The notes below the pieces were generated by a model. The model was not told the DNA's origin and did no database searches. It saw only the letters and a list, made by a program, of their open reading frames with translations. Positions 1 through 6,300 of a stretch of DNA of 12,624 nucleotides are shown here, in pieces (the first letter of the stretch is position 1; every line of letters begins with the position of its first letter). Location of the stretch: the NCBI GenBank assembly GCA_002308475.1, contig DBVL01000074.1, forward strand, positions 155-12,778, read 5' to 3'. The DNA is from Spirochaetales bacterium UBA1265. GTDB taxonomy: Bacteria; Spirochaetota; Spirochaetia; Sphaerochaetales; Sphaerochaetaceae. The position numbers and the translations under genes are program-made.

Positions 1-1412
1 ACAGCCTTCAGATAGGACAGGAGACTCTTGTATATGTCTCTTGTCCTGTTTTCAGTCTCAGGATTCTCTATCTCCCTCTCAAGAACCTCCTCGGTAAGAT
101 AGATATTTATATTTCCTCCGGGAGGACTCATTAGACGTTTTGAGGCAAAAGCCTTCCATTTTCTCAACTGATCCGCATCCAACAGCTCGGGATAGTTCCT
201 GCACACATGTCGCCAAAGCATTTCATTACACCGCGGATCCTGGAATCTGAGATTAAGATCCAGACGTTTTGCCGGGTCAGTGTTTCTGATCAGCCTGAAC
301 AGGTTTTTGTCATAATCAGAGAAGAACCCACTGTAGATGGAAGTATCCGGGTCATCATTCATGAAACCCTCATTGAACTTAAGGTCCCTGAGCTTGAGAA
401 TAAGCTCATCCATGTGCGAGAGGATGGTTTCCAGATGCTGCATGCAGAGATTGTAGTCAAGACCAAGACGCTGATAACCGCTTTCATTGATTGTGCTTGC
501 CGGAGCAACAAACGGAATCCTGTTCACACCTACACGTACAACAACACTGTCTTTTCCGAAGACTATATTGTTCAGAGCTTCACCCTTGGCGGCAATAAGA
601 GGAGCCGGATCCTTTGCCAGGTTAATGCAGACTATATTGTTGCTCATGCCCGTTGTAGGAGTTATTGGAACCACAAGAGAAGTAGCTCCATAAACAGAGC
701 TGAAAGCAGTACTCGTATAGAGAACAGGCTTGACTTGCGGACCCCCAAGTCCAAGAACCTTTCTTACGTTTTCCTTGTCTCTAAGACTCAGATAGTACTC
801 ATACAGCTTAGGTTGCTTCTCTTTTATCAGTTTTGCGACTGCTATGGTTGCACGGACATCAACAAGAGCATCATGTGCACCTGTCTGTTCTATGTGGTTT
901 GCGGCAGTCAGATCGGTAAGTCTGAAAACAGGACGGTTGTCCTCTTTTCCATGGGGCCACTGAATTCCCTCAGGTCTCAGGTCATGACATGCCCTGACCA
1001 TGCTTATTATGTCCCACCTTGAACAGCCATTTTTATACTCCCTTTCGTAAGGATCAATAAAATTCCTGAAGAGGGCATTTCTGATGAACTCGTCATCGAA
1101 CTTAACCGTATTGAAACCGGCCACACAGGTCCCACGAACTGAAAAAAGTGCATTTATCCGCTCTATGAACTCACTCTCTGGCAGTGCATTCTTCTCTTTG
1201 AGAGTCTGTGGTGTAATCCCAGTAACCTCGCAGGCTGAACGGTTCGGAATATAGTCAGGAGACAGACGGCAGTAAAGCATGACAGGATCTCCTATGGGGT
1301 TCAGTGAGGTGTCTGTCCTCATTCCTGCAAACTGTGCAATCCTATCGGTGAACGGATCAGTTCCGAAAGTTTCAAGATCGTACCAGAAAAAGCTTTCAAT
1401 AGGTGTATTCAT
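1..1412 (-). CDS. sbcB: Exonuclease I (exodeoxyribonuclease I), 3' end outside the window
   Basis: Degrades single-stranded DNA 3' to 5' in recombination and mismatch repair (family knowledge). Reading the minus strand from ATG 1412 gives 470 open codons that run off the left edge. The E. coli enzyme is about 475 residues, so only a few are missing. DEDDh exonuclease motifs are visible: D12-x-E14 in YDLETFG, D106 in GFNTVKFDDE, and H180/D185 in GAHDALVDV, matching E. coli D15, E17, D108, H181 and D186. The stretch RPEGIQWP plus FRLTDLTAANHIE is also typical of ExoI, and the later part aligns with the SH3-like and C-terminal regions as I remember them. There is no clear Shine-Dalgarno sequence. 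In-frame ATGs lie 27 and 36 nt upstream, but the chosen start leaves about the usual distance before YDLETFG. It is divergent from the next gene. A 271-codon plus-strand open frame inside it is a shadow. Confidence 0.95.
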   Translation of the reverse strand, partial: MNTPIESFFWYDLETFGTDPFTDRIAQFAGMRTDTSLNPIGDPVMLYCRLSPDYIPNRSACEVTGITPQTLKEKNALPESEFIERINALFSVRGTCVAGFNTVKFDDEFIRNALFRNFIDPYEREYKNGCSRWDIISMVRACHDLRPEGIQWPHGKEDNRPVFRLTDLTAANHIEQTGAHDALVDVRATIAVAKLIKEKQPKLYEYYLSLRDKENVRKVLGLGGPQVKPVLYTSTAFSSVYGATSLVVPITPTTGMSNNIVCINLAKDPAPLIAAKGEALNNIVFGKDSVVVRVGVNRIPFVAPASTINESGYQRLGLDYNLCMQHLETILSHMDELILKLRDLKFNEGFMNDDPDTSIYSGFFSDYDKNLFRLIRNTDPAKRLDLNLRFQDPRCNEMLWRHVCRNYPELLDADQLRKWKAFASKRLMSPPGGNINIYLTEEVLEREIENPETENRTRDIYKSLLSYLKA

Positions 1413-1419
1413 GCTTCTT

Positions 1420-1448
1420 AATATAGCACAGATTATCATTCTTGCCAT
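1420..1448 (-). promoter_or_regulatory. Predicted sbcB promoter
   Basis: Read on the minus strand: -35 ATGGCA at 1448-1443 (4 of 6 consensus), a 17-bp spacer ending in TGTGC (TG-n extended -10), and -10 TATATT at 1425-1420. The -10 box ends 7 nt before the sbcB ATG, so transcription would begin at or next to the start codon. This fits the missing Shine-Dalgarno sequence and suggests a leaderless message. Pattern-based prediction only. Confidence 0.4.
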
Positions 1449-1470
1449 ACGGGCTTTGAGTGTGTACCAT
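1442..1470 (+). promoter_or_regulatory. Predicted promoter of the secreted-protein/hexokinase unit
   Basis: -35 TTGCCA at 1442-1447 (5 of 6 consensus), 17-bp spacer, -10 TACCAT at 1465-1470 (4 of 6). The -10 ends 8 nt before ATG 1479. The -35 element occupies almost the same bases as the predicted sbcB -35 on the other strand, so the two promoters would compete or be co-controlled. Pattern-based prediction only. Confidence 0.4.
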
Positions 1471-1478
1471 TTAACAAC

Positions 1479-2138
1479 ATGAGAAAAAGAATTTCGGCTT
1501 TGTTTCTGATTTTCATACTCTTACTCACTAAGGTCTTTGCGGAGGACACTATACATGATCCGGATCTGGAAAAAGCCATGCCGGTTCTGGTAGATGTAGC
1601 TACCGCATCCGTGGTTGCAAACTATGGAGAAACAAAGGTCTACCTTCCCTCTATGGGAATTTCCTCCTCAGACGCAGGACTGCCAACAAGAATCAGTTTT
1701 TTCCTCACAGATCCGGCATCCTTTACTAAGAGCATAAGCAAGGCGCTTGGATTGAATAACAAGGATTTGTTTTCAGCAATCATTTCCTCCTTCAACTCTA
1801 CTGTCTCAGACCCTTTACTGACTGCTGTATACTACTCTTTATTGGCAAAAAACTATCAGGTGGGAGACTATCTGATAAGCGGGAATCTTCTCCTGAGTTT
1901 TCCTGAAAGCTTTGATGACCTGACACTGGAAGATCTGATTGACATGAACCTCAATGAAGGAGATCCGATCATCCTTCAGTCGAACCTTAACATATACGGT
2001 TCCAAGATATCCAAGCCGGTGACCATAATTGGCAGGTTTGAACTGAGAACAGACGAAAACAATCATTTTATTCTTATCCCAGTAGGTGAATATATAATTA
2101 ACAATAATATAATCTCTGGCGGCGAGTTCCGCCTTTAA
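1479..2138 (+). CDS. Secreted protein of unknown family (signal peptide)
   Basis: I do not recognise a family for this 219-residue protein. The N-terminus is a clear Sec signal peptide: MRKR, a hydrophobic core of about 14 residues (ALFLIFILLLTKVF), and a likely type I cleavage after VFA at residue 21. There is no lipobox cysteine. The mature part of about 198 residues has no second membrane segment and no cysteine. It mixes a Ser-rich helical middle (about residues 80-125, around KSISKALGLNNKDLFSAI) with strand-like segments toward the C-terminus, ending SGGEFRL. It should lie in the periplasm or outside the cell. Hexokinase starts 23 nt downstream on the same strand, so the two are probably co-transcribed. 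There is no Shine-Dalgarno sequence ahead of the ATG. Function is not assigned. Confidence 0.8.
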   Translation: MRKRISALFLIFILLLTKVFAEDTIHDPDLEKAMPVLVDVATASVVANYGETKVYLPSMGISSSDAGLPTRISFFLTDPASFTKSISKALGLNNKDLFSAIISSFNSTVSDPLLTAVYYSLLAKNYQVGDYLISGNLLLSFPESFDDLTLEDLIDMNLNEGDPIILQSNLNIYGSKISKPVTIIGRFELRTDENNHFILIPVGEYIINNNIISGGEFRL

Positions 2139-2161
2139 AACCAACTGAAAGCAGGTATTAC

Positions 2162-3382
2162 ATGAAAAGCAGAATAAACACCTTTCTTGAAAAGCACTCC
2201 TTGGCGGAATCCAGCATAAACATTGATTCCATATGTAACTATTTCATCTCTGAGATGAAGGCAGGCCTTGAGAAACAGCCTTCATCTCTGGCCATGATCA
2301 ACAGTTACTGCAACCCTGTGAAACAGGTTCCATCAGGAGAAAAAGTAATAGTTATAGACGCCGGAGGCACAAACCTCAGAACCTGCCTCATATCTTTTGA
2401 TGAAAACGGCAACAGTATCATTGAGAAATTCAAAAAGACTGATATGCCTGGGATTGGACTTGAAATATCCGCAAAAGACTTCTTCAGTGTTTTTGCAAAT
2501 GAAACTGAGCGCATTATTTCAGAATCCGACCGTATAGGCTTCTGCTTTTCCTACGCTGCAGAAATACTTCCGGACCATGACGGAGTGCCTCTCAGCCTCA
2601 GCAAAGAGATCAATGCTCCTGAAGTTGTAGGAAAAAAACTTGGAAAAGAGCTTCTTTCAGAGCTTTCAAACAGAGGCTTTGACGTTTCAAAGAAAAAGAT
2701 AATCATCCTCAACGATACTGTTTCAACCCTTCTTGCTGGAATCTCAAAGGTTCAGGAACTTGGCTGCGAGGGATGCATAGGCTTTATTCTCGGAACAGGA
2801 ACAAACACAGCTTATATTGAGGGAAAGACCATAATCAATGAGGAGTCCGGAGCTCTTGATCTCACTCTTGGAGACATAGATGAGAAGTTCCTCTCCTCAA
2901 CCCTTGATCCGAACAGGTACAGATTTGAGAAGATGATAAGCGGAAAATACCTTGGTCCGGGTTGTCTTTTCGTACTTAAAGCAGCACAGGAAGAAGGTCT
3001 GATTTCTTCCAGAACACTCCTGCCGGAGACACTTCGCTCTGCAGACATCTCCTCATTTATAAACAATGAAGACTCAAAGCTGGTTGTAGAAGACAAAGAG
3101 GACAGAAATACAATTGAAGAGCTTATCAAAGCCTATATAAGAAGGATTTCAAAGCTTGTTGCAGCAAATCTTGCCGCTTCAATCCTTAAAACAGAATACG
3201 GAAAGAAAAAACCTGTTCTGATAAATGCAGATGGCTCCACATTCTACCTTGTTCCCGGCCTGAAAGAGCAGACTGAATCCTACCTTTCTTCCTTCCTACA
3301 GGAAAAGGGAAGAAGTGCTGTCTTTACGCAGATTGCAAACTCTCCGGCAATCGGAAGCGCAATCGGAGCTCTGAGTATTTAA
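2162..3382 (+). CDS. Hexokinase (eukaryote-like hexokinase family)
   Basis: ATP-dependent phosphorylation of glucose and possibly other hexoses to the 6-phosphate, the cytoplasmic entry into glycolysis. All family landmarks are present in order in 406 residues: phosphate-1 loop DAGGTNLR at 66-73, the catalytic segment LNDTVSTL with N184 and D185, phosphate-2 loop GTGTN at 211-215, the sugar-binding N-x-E motif N226/E228, an adenosine-loop-like INADGSTF near 354-361, and the C-terminal SPAIGSAIGAL. The usual Trp after the sugar-binding Glu is Ser here. The length fits single-domain bacterial members such as those of Treponema and Bacteroides, rather than the ROK or Glk glucokinases. A weak GCAGG precedes ATG 2162. 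It follows the secreted-protein gene by 23 nt, and its TAA (3380-3382) overlaps the stop codon of the convergent gtrA-like gene. Confidence 0.93.
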   Translation: MKSRINTFLEKHSLAESSINIDSICNYFISEMKAGLEKQPSSLAMINSYCNPVKQVPSGEKVIVIDAGGTNLRTCLISFDENGNSIIEKFKKTDMPGIGLEISAKDFFSVFANETERIISESDRIGFCFSYAAEILPDHDGVPLSLSKEINAPEVVGKKLGKELLSELSNRGFDVSKKKIIILNDTVSTLLAGISKVQELGCEGCIGFILGTGTNTAYIEGKTIINEESGALDLTLGDIDEKFLSSTLDPNRYRFEKMISGKYLGPGCLFVLKAAQEEGLISSRTLLPETLRSADISSFINNEDSKLVVEDKEDRNTIEELIKAYIRRISKLVAANLAASILKTEYGKKKPVLINADGSTFYLVPGLKEQTESYLSSFLQEKGRSAVFTQIANSPAIGSAIGALSI

Positions 3383-3792
3383 GCCTTCTTCACCCTTGTA
3401 TCAATACTGTCTCTGAAAACAACAAAGCGGTCGAACAGGTATTCGGTAACAAAGTTCATGATCATATTCAAAGCTGTCACCAGATACGCATTCCAAAGGA
3501 GGCTTTCCACAAGATAGTTTCCCAGTAAGGTTGAAAGAGGTGTGAACACAGCGTAGTAGCAGAGCACTTTAGCCATGGCCACAGGGACATTGTTCGCACT
3601 CTTGAAGGTATATTTTCTATTCAGTGTGAAGTTCCATACAACTGAAAGAATAAGGGATGTAAGATAGCATGGCCAGTAAGGAAGATTCAGCAGTTCATTC
3701 ATGAGAGTGAAGGCAAGAATCTGGACCAGACCGGCAGATATGGAGAAAAGGGTGAACTTAACCGTTCTCAGGAATTCTGTTTTCTTTGACAT
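3379..3792 (-). CDS. GtrA-like family integral membrane protein
   Basis: A 137-residue protein with four predicted membrane helices (about residues 11-31, 38-57, 76-95 and 101-119). The features typical of GtrA/DPMS-type proteins are visible: NFTLNRKYTF (54-63) between helices 2 and 3, and NFVTEYLFDRFVVFR near the C-terminus. Family members are thought to help move lipid-linked sugars across the inner membrane for modification of cell-surface polysaccharide (family knowledge); the substrate here cannot be told. The open frame extends upstream to 3993, but that part is antisense to the araC-like gene and is polar rather than family-like, so ATG 3792 is preferred. No Shine-Dalgarno sequence is visible. 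A possible promoter is TTGAAT (3827-3822), 17 bp, TACTCT (3804-3799), ending 6 nt before the ATG. Its stop codon overlaps that of hexokinase. Confidence 0.8.
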   Translation of the reverse strand: MSKKTEFLRTVKFTLFSISAGLVQILAFTLMNELLNLPYWPCYLTSLILSVVWNFTLNRKYTFKSANNVPVAMAKVLCYYAVFTPLSTLLGNYLVESLLWNAYLVTALNMIMNFVTEYLFDRFVVFRDSIDTRVKKA

Positions 3793-3910
3793 GGTTTGAG
3801 AGTATTCTCTACCCACAAATAATTCAAGATTACGTTTTCGGATTTCCGGAAATCTGAAAAAGCCATAAAACTGGGGAACAGCGAGAAACTGCATGAACTG
3901 CTTCTGCCAA

Positions 3911-3929
3911 AGGATAAGAACCTTATCCT
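3911..3929. repeat. Perfect 8-bp inverted repeat before the araC-like start
   Basis: AGGATAAG (3911-3918), spacer AAC, CTTATCCT (3922-3929), ending 4 nt before ATG 3934. It could be a small hairpin over the ribosome entry site, an operator, or simply a by-product of the codons for KDKNLIL. Dyads of this size occur by chance in a window of this length. Confidence 0.35.
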
Positions 3930-3933
3930 GACC

Positions 3934-4455
3934 ATGAATACCATCTTCCGCCAGAGTGCTGGAGATGCCGGTCTTCCTCCTGTCTTTACTCATTCAATCT
4001 CAGAAGATATGACAAAATCTATAGAAAAAGCGGAGTCTTCCGAGGAACTGATGAAGGTGGTTGAGAAGATGATTGACAGTTACTGCAACTCAATCAACAA
4101 CGTTACCATCCAGAACCATAGCCGAAATATTGTAAAAGCCCAAAGGTACATACTGTCAAATATTGATACGGAAATACGGCTTGATGATTTGGTGGAGATA
4201 ACAGGTCTGGACAAGTCATATCTCTGCCGCCTTTTCAAGCGTGAGTGTCACATGACCATAAACGAATATATAACTAACCAAAGGATAAACGAGGCAAAGT
4301 GCATGCTCGAATCCACGAGCAAATCCATAACTGAGATAGCCAACCTCCTGGGCTTCTCTTCACAGAGCTATTTCTGCTCTGTATTCAAAAAAAGCACCGG
4401 AGTCTCTCCTGCAAAATACAGAATGAACTCCGGTGGTTTCTATCAGATGGATTAA
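3934..4455 (+). CDS. AraC-family transcription regulator, 5'-truncated (possible pseudogene)
   Basis: DNA-binding part of an AraC/XylS regulator. Helix-turn-helix 1 spans about residues 83-103 (LDDLVEITGLDKSYLCRLFK) and helix-turn-helix 2 about 131-153 (SITEIANLLGFSSQSYF), followed by the family ending FKKSTGVSPAKYR. Only 173 residues follow ATG 3934, well short of the usual 250-300 or more. The frame stays open 37 codons further upstream, to a TAA at 3820-3822. That extension (SEKAIKLGNSEKLHELLLPKDKNLIL before TMNTIFRQSAG) resembles the segment ahead of the DNA-binding domain in known AraC members, yet contains no ATG, GTG or TTG. The gene has probably lost its 5' end where it meets gtrA, or begins at an unusual codon. 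No Shine-Dalgarno sequence precedes 3934. It converges on the ABC ATPase gene with a 5-nt gap. Whether the product is functional is unclear. Confidence 0.75.
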   Translation: MNTIFRQSAGDAGLPPVFTHSISEDMTKSIEKAESSEELMKVVEKMIDSYCNSINNVTIQNHSRNIVKAQRYILSNIDTEIRLDDLVEITGLDKSYLCRLFKRECHMTINEYITNQRINEAKCMLESTSKSITEIANLLGFSSQSYFCSVFKKSTGVSPAKYRMNSGGFYQMD

Positions 4456-4460
4456 ACGGC

Positions 4461-5669
4461 TTACCTCTCTTCGAGATTTACACCGTTCTCCTTGTCAAAC
4501 AAGTGCATGGCCTTTCCTGGGAAGGTGTACTTGATCTTGGAACCATTTGTGGTAAGTGCAGAAACTTCCTTCTCACTCATCTCCATTGTTGATACAACCA
4601 TGACCACGTCCTGCTCAAGGCTTGTGACATGAAGGTGGATTGAAGAACCCATCATCTCATTGACGTCTATGACAGCCTCAATTCCTTCCTCACCCTTCTC
4701 ACAGACTCTCATGTGCTCGGGTCTGACACCAAGGGTTATGCTCTGTGTCTTGACTTCATTTGCCCAAAGGGCTTTTTGCTTATCCTCAGATACAGGAATC
4801 TCTATTCCACCAAGCTGTATATGATACTTTCCCTTTTCCTCAACAAGAATAGCATCAAACAGGTTCATTCTCGGTGTTCCTATAAACCCTGCAACAAACA
4901 GGTTGTGTGGATGGTTGAAAACCTCCTGAGGTGTTCCTACCTGCTGAATGTAACCGTCCTTCATGATTACTATACGGTCTCCGAGAGTCATGGCCTCTGT
5001 CTGGTCGTGTGTAACGTAGATGAAGGTTGTATTGATTCTGCTTCTGAGCTTGATAATCTCAGCTCTCATCTGGTTTCTGAGCTTTGCATCAAGGTTTGAA
5101 AGCGGTTCATCCATAAGCATGACCTGCGGGTTACGGACAAAAGCTCTTCCAATTGCAACTCTCTGTCTCTGTCCACCAGAAAGAGCCTTAGGCTTTCTGT
5201 TCAGATACTGTGTAATATCAAGAATCTCTGCAGCGCGTCTGACTTCCTTGTCAATTTCTTCCTTTGAAACCTTTCTGAGCTTGAGGGCAAATGCCATATT
5301 CTCATAAACAGTCATATGCGGATACAAGGCATAGTTCTGGAAAACCATGGCAATATCTCTGTCTTTAGGAGCTACGTCATTCATCAGCTTGTCGCCAATA
5401 TAGAGCTCACCTTCGGTAATATCCTCAAGACCTGCAATCATTCTCAGTGTTGTGGATTTTCCACATCCTGAAGGACCGACAAGAACAATGAATTCCTTGT
5501 CCTTGATGTCCAGGTTGAACTGCTGAACGGCTACAACGCCTCTTTCAGTGATCTGAAGATTTACCTTCTTCTCCTGTGCTTCTACCTCCACGCCTTTTTT
5601 CTTGGGCTTCTTGTGATCCTCGGCGTTCGGATAGATCTTCATAACGTTTTTCAATGTCACTGTTGACAT
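4461..5669 (-). CDS. Sugar ABC transporter ATP-binding protein (MsmK/UgpC/MalK type)
   Basis: Cytoplasmic ATPase that powers CUT1-type sugar importers. In 402 residues it shows Walker A GPSGCGKST (65-73), Q-loop Q111, signature LSGGQ (163-167), Walker B VMLMDEP with catalytic E188, D-loop SNLD (191-194), switch H221, and a C-terminal TOBE-like domain from about residue 260 containing LGVRPEHM. Between the first strand and Walker A there is an insert of about 28 residues rich in Lys and Glu (about 16-43) that E. coli MalK lacks. ATG 5669 is chosen over the in-frame ATG 11 codons upstream because GGTGG lies 7 nt before it and MSTVTLKNV is the normal family start. No permease or binding protein is adjacent, so it is probably a shared ATPase for several importers, as MsmK is in other bacteria. 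It converges on the araC-like gene. Confidence 0.95.
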   Translation of the reverse strand: MSTVTLKNVMKIYPNAEDHKKPKKKGVEVEAQEKKVNLQITERGVVAVQQFNLDIKDKEFIVLVGPSGCGKSTTLRMIAGLEDITEGELYIGDKLMNDVAPKDRDIAMVFQNYALYPHMTVYENMAFALKLRKVSKEEIDKEVRRAAEILDITQYLNRKPKALSGGQRQRVAIGRAFVRNPQVMLMDEPLSNLDAKLRNQMRAEIIKLRSRINTTFIYVTHDQTEAMTLGDRIVIMKDGYIQQVGTPQEVFNHPHNLFVAGFIGTPRMNLFDAILVEEKGKYHIQLGGIEIPVSEDKQKALWANEVKTQSITLGVRPEHMRVCEKGEEGIEAVIDVNEMMGSSIHLHVTSLEQDVVMVVSTMEMSEKEVSALTTNGSKIKYTFPGKAMHLFDKENGVNLEER

Positions 5670-5771
5670 AGCTTCACCACCCTGAATACGGTGCCTCCGC
5701 AAGCCGCATTCTCACAAACCTCTGTTTGCCTTATGCCAGGTCTCCACACTGACACACCCCGGGCAGAAGGG

Positions 5772-5789
5772 ATTATCCTCCATTATCCT
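5772..5789. repeat. Tandem 8-bp direct repeat at 10-bp pitch upstream of the ABC ATPase gene
   Basis: ATTATCCT at 5772-5779 and 5782-5789, which on the minus strand is AGGATAAT twice, one helical turn apart. The core GGATAA recurs at 5864-5859 (minus strand) and in the dyad before the araC-like gene (3911-3929). It may be a regulator-binding site. Confidence 0.3.
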
Positions 5790-5838
5790 GCGCACACACT
5801 ATTGAAGTGGAGTAGAACGAACGCAGGTAGGTTTAACT

Positions 5839-5868
5839 ATTTTACTTTCCAGACAGGCTTATCCGCAA
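5839..5868 (-). promoter_or_regulatory. Candidate promoter of the ABC ATPase gene
   Basis: Read on the minus strand: -35 TTGCGG at 5868-5863, an 18-bp spacer, -10 TAAAAT at 5844-5839. This would give a 5' leader of about 165 nt before ATG 5669. The 217-nt gap 5670-5886 contains no gene I can support. No terminator is visible after the upstream NifX-like gene, so read-through from that operon is also possible. Confidence 0.3.
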
Positions 5869-5886
5869 GTGAATTCATAAAATAAT

Positions 5887-6270
5887 TCAACAGTGAGAGC
5901 ATTCTCCGTGTTCATGCTCATGCTCATGCTCGTGGCAATTACAATCAGTATCCGGATTGTAGGCAAGGTTTCCCTTCAGAAAGGCTTCTACAGCATCATC
6001 AGCGTTTCCTGAAGCACCGGGGAAAACCTCAATTCCAGCCTGAGCAAGACCTGCTCTGGCACCCATTCCTATTCCTCCGCAGATAAGAATCTCTATCCCT
6101 GCCTCCTTCAGAAAACCGGCAAGGGCTCCATGTCCTGCTCCATTGGAATCCAACACTAAAGAAGCAGAGATTGTTCTTGTCTGATTATCAATTTCATACA
6201 TCTTGAAATGCTCTGCTCTGCCAAAGTGCTGTCCGATCATTCCGTTTTCATAAGTAACTGCAATTCTCAT
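5887..6270 (-). CDS. NifX/NifB-like metal-cluster-binding protein with His/Cys tail
   Basis: A 127-residue cytoplasmic protein of the dinitrogenase iron-molybdenum cofactor (NifX/NafY/VnfX-like) family. It starts MRIAVTYENGMIGQHFGRAEHF, the standard opening of the fold, followed by ICGGIGMGARAGLAQAGIEVF (63-83). Nif members bind FeMo-cofactor or precursors, but stand-alone members occur in many anaerobes without nitrogenase, so nitrogen fixation is not implied. The last 18 residues (110-127) hold four Cys and six His in the pattern CxCHxHxHxHxHxxCxHC, probably a metal-binding tail; transition metals such as Ni, Zn or Fe are all possible. The tail is encoded by CATGCT repeats. AGGAGA lies 7 nt before the ATG. 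It starts 30 nt after the aldo/keto reductase and is probably in the lysR operon. Confidence 0.88.
   Translation of the reverse strand: MRIAVTYENGMIGQHFGRAEHFKMYEIDNQTRTISASLVLDSNGAGHGALAGFLKEAGIEILICGGIGMGARAGLAQAGIEVFPGASGNADDAVEAFLKGNLAYNPDTDCNCHEHEHEHEHGECSHC
5913..5930. repeat. Hexanucleotide repeat (CATGCT) x3 coding His-Glu
   Basis: Three perfect in-frame copies, extended by an imperfect flanking unit on each side, encode the alternating His-Glu tail of the NifX-like protein. Slippage would add or remove His-Glu pairs without shifting the frame. Confidence 0.8.
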
Positions 6271-6300
6271 TTTATGTTCTCCTATTATTCATTGATACCG

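Noticed and set aside
207..1022. 271-codon plus-strand open frame
   Set aside because: It is antisense to sbcB, whose minus-strand product carries every ExoI catalytic motif; the plus-strand product has no recognisable features or ribosome site.
3793..3993. 67-residue N-terminal extension of the gtrA-like protein
   Set aside because: It is the shadow of the araC-like coding region on the other strand, and the GtrA fold begins normally at ATG 3792.
5670..5702. 11-residue upstream extension of the ABC ATPase
   Set aside because: The downstream ATG 5669 has a better ribosome site and the normal family N-terminus.
5887..6270. Evidence for nitrogen fixation from the NifX-like protein
   Set aside because: Stand-alone members are widespread without nitrogenase, and no nif structural gene is present.
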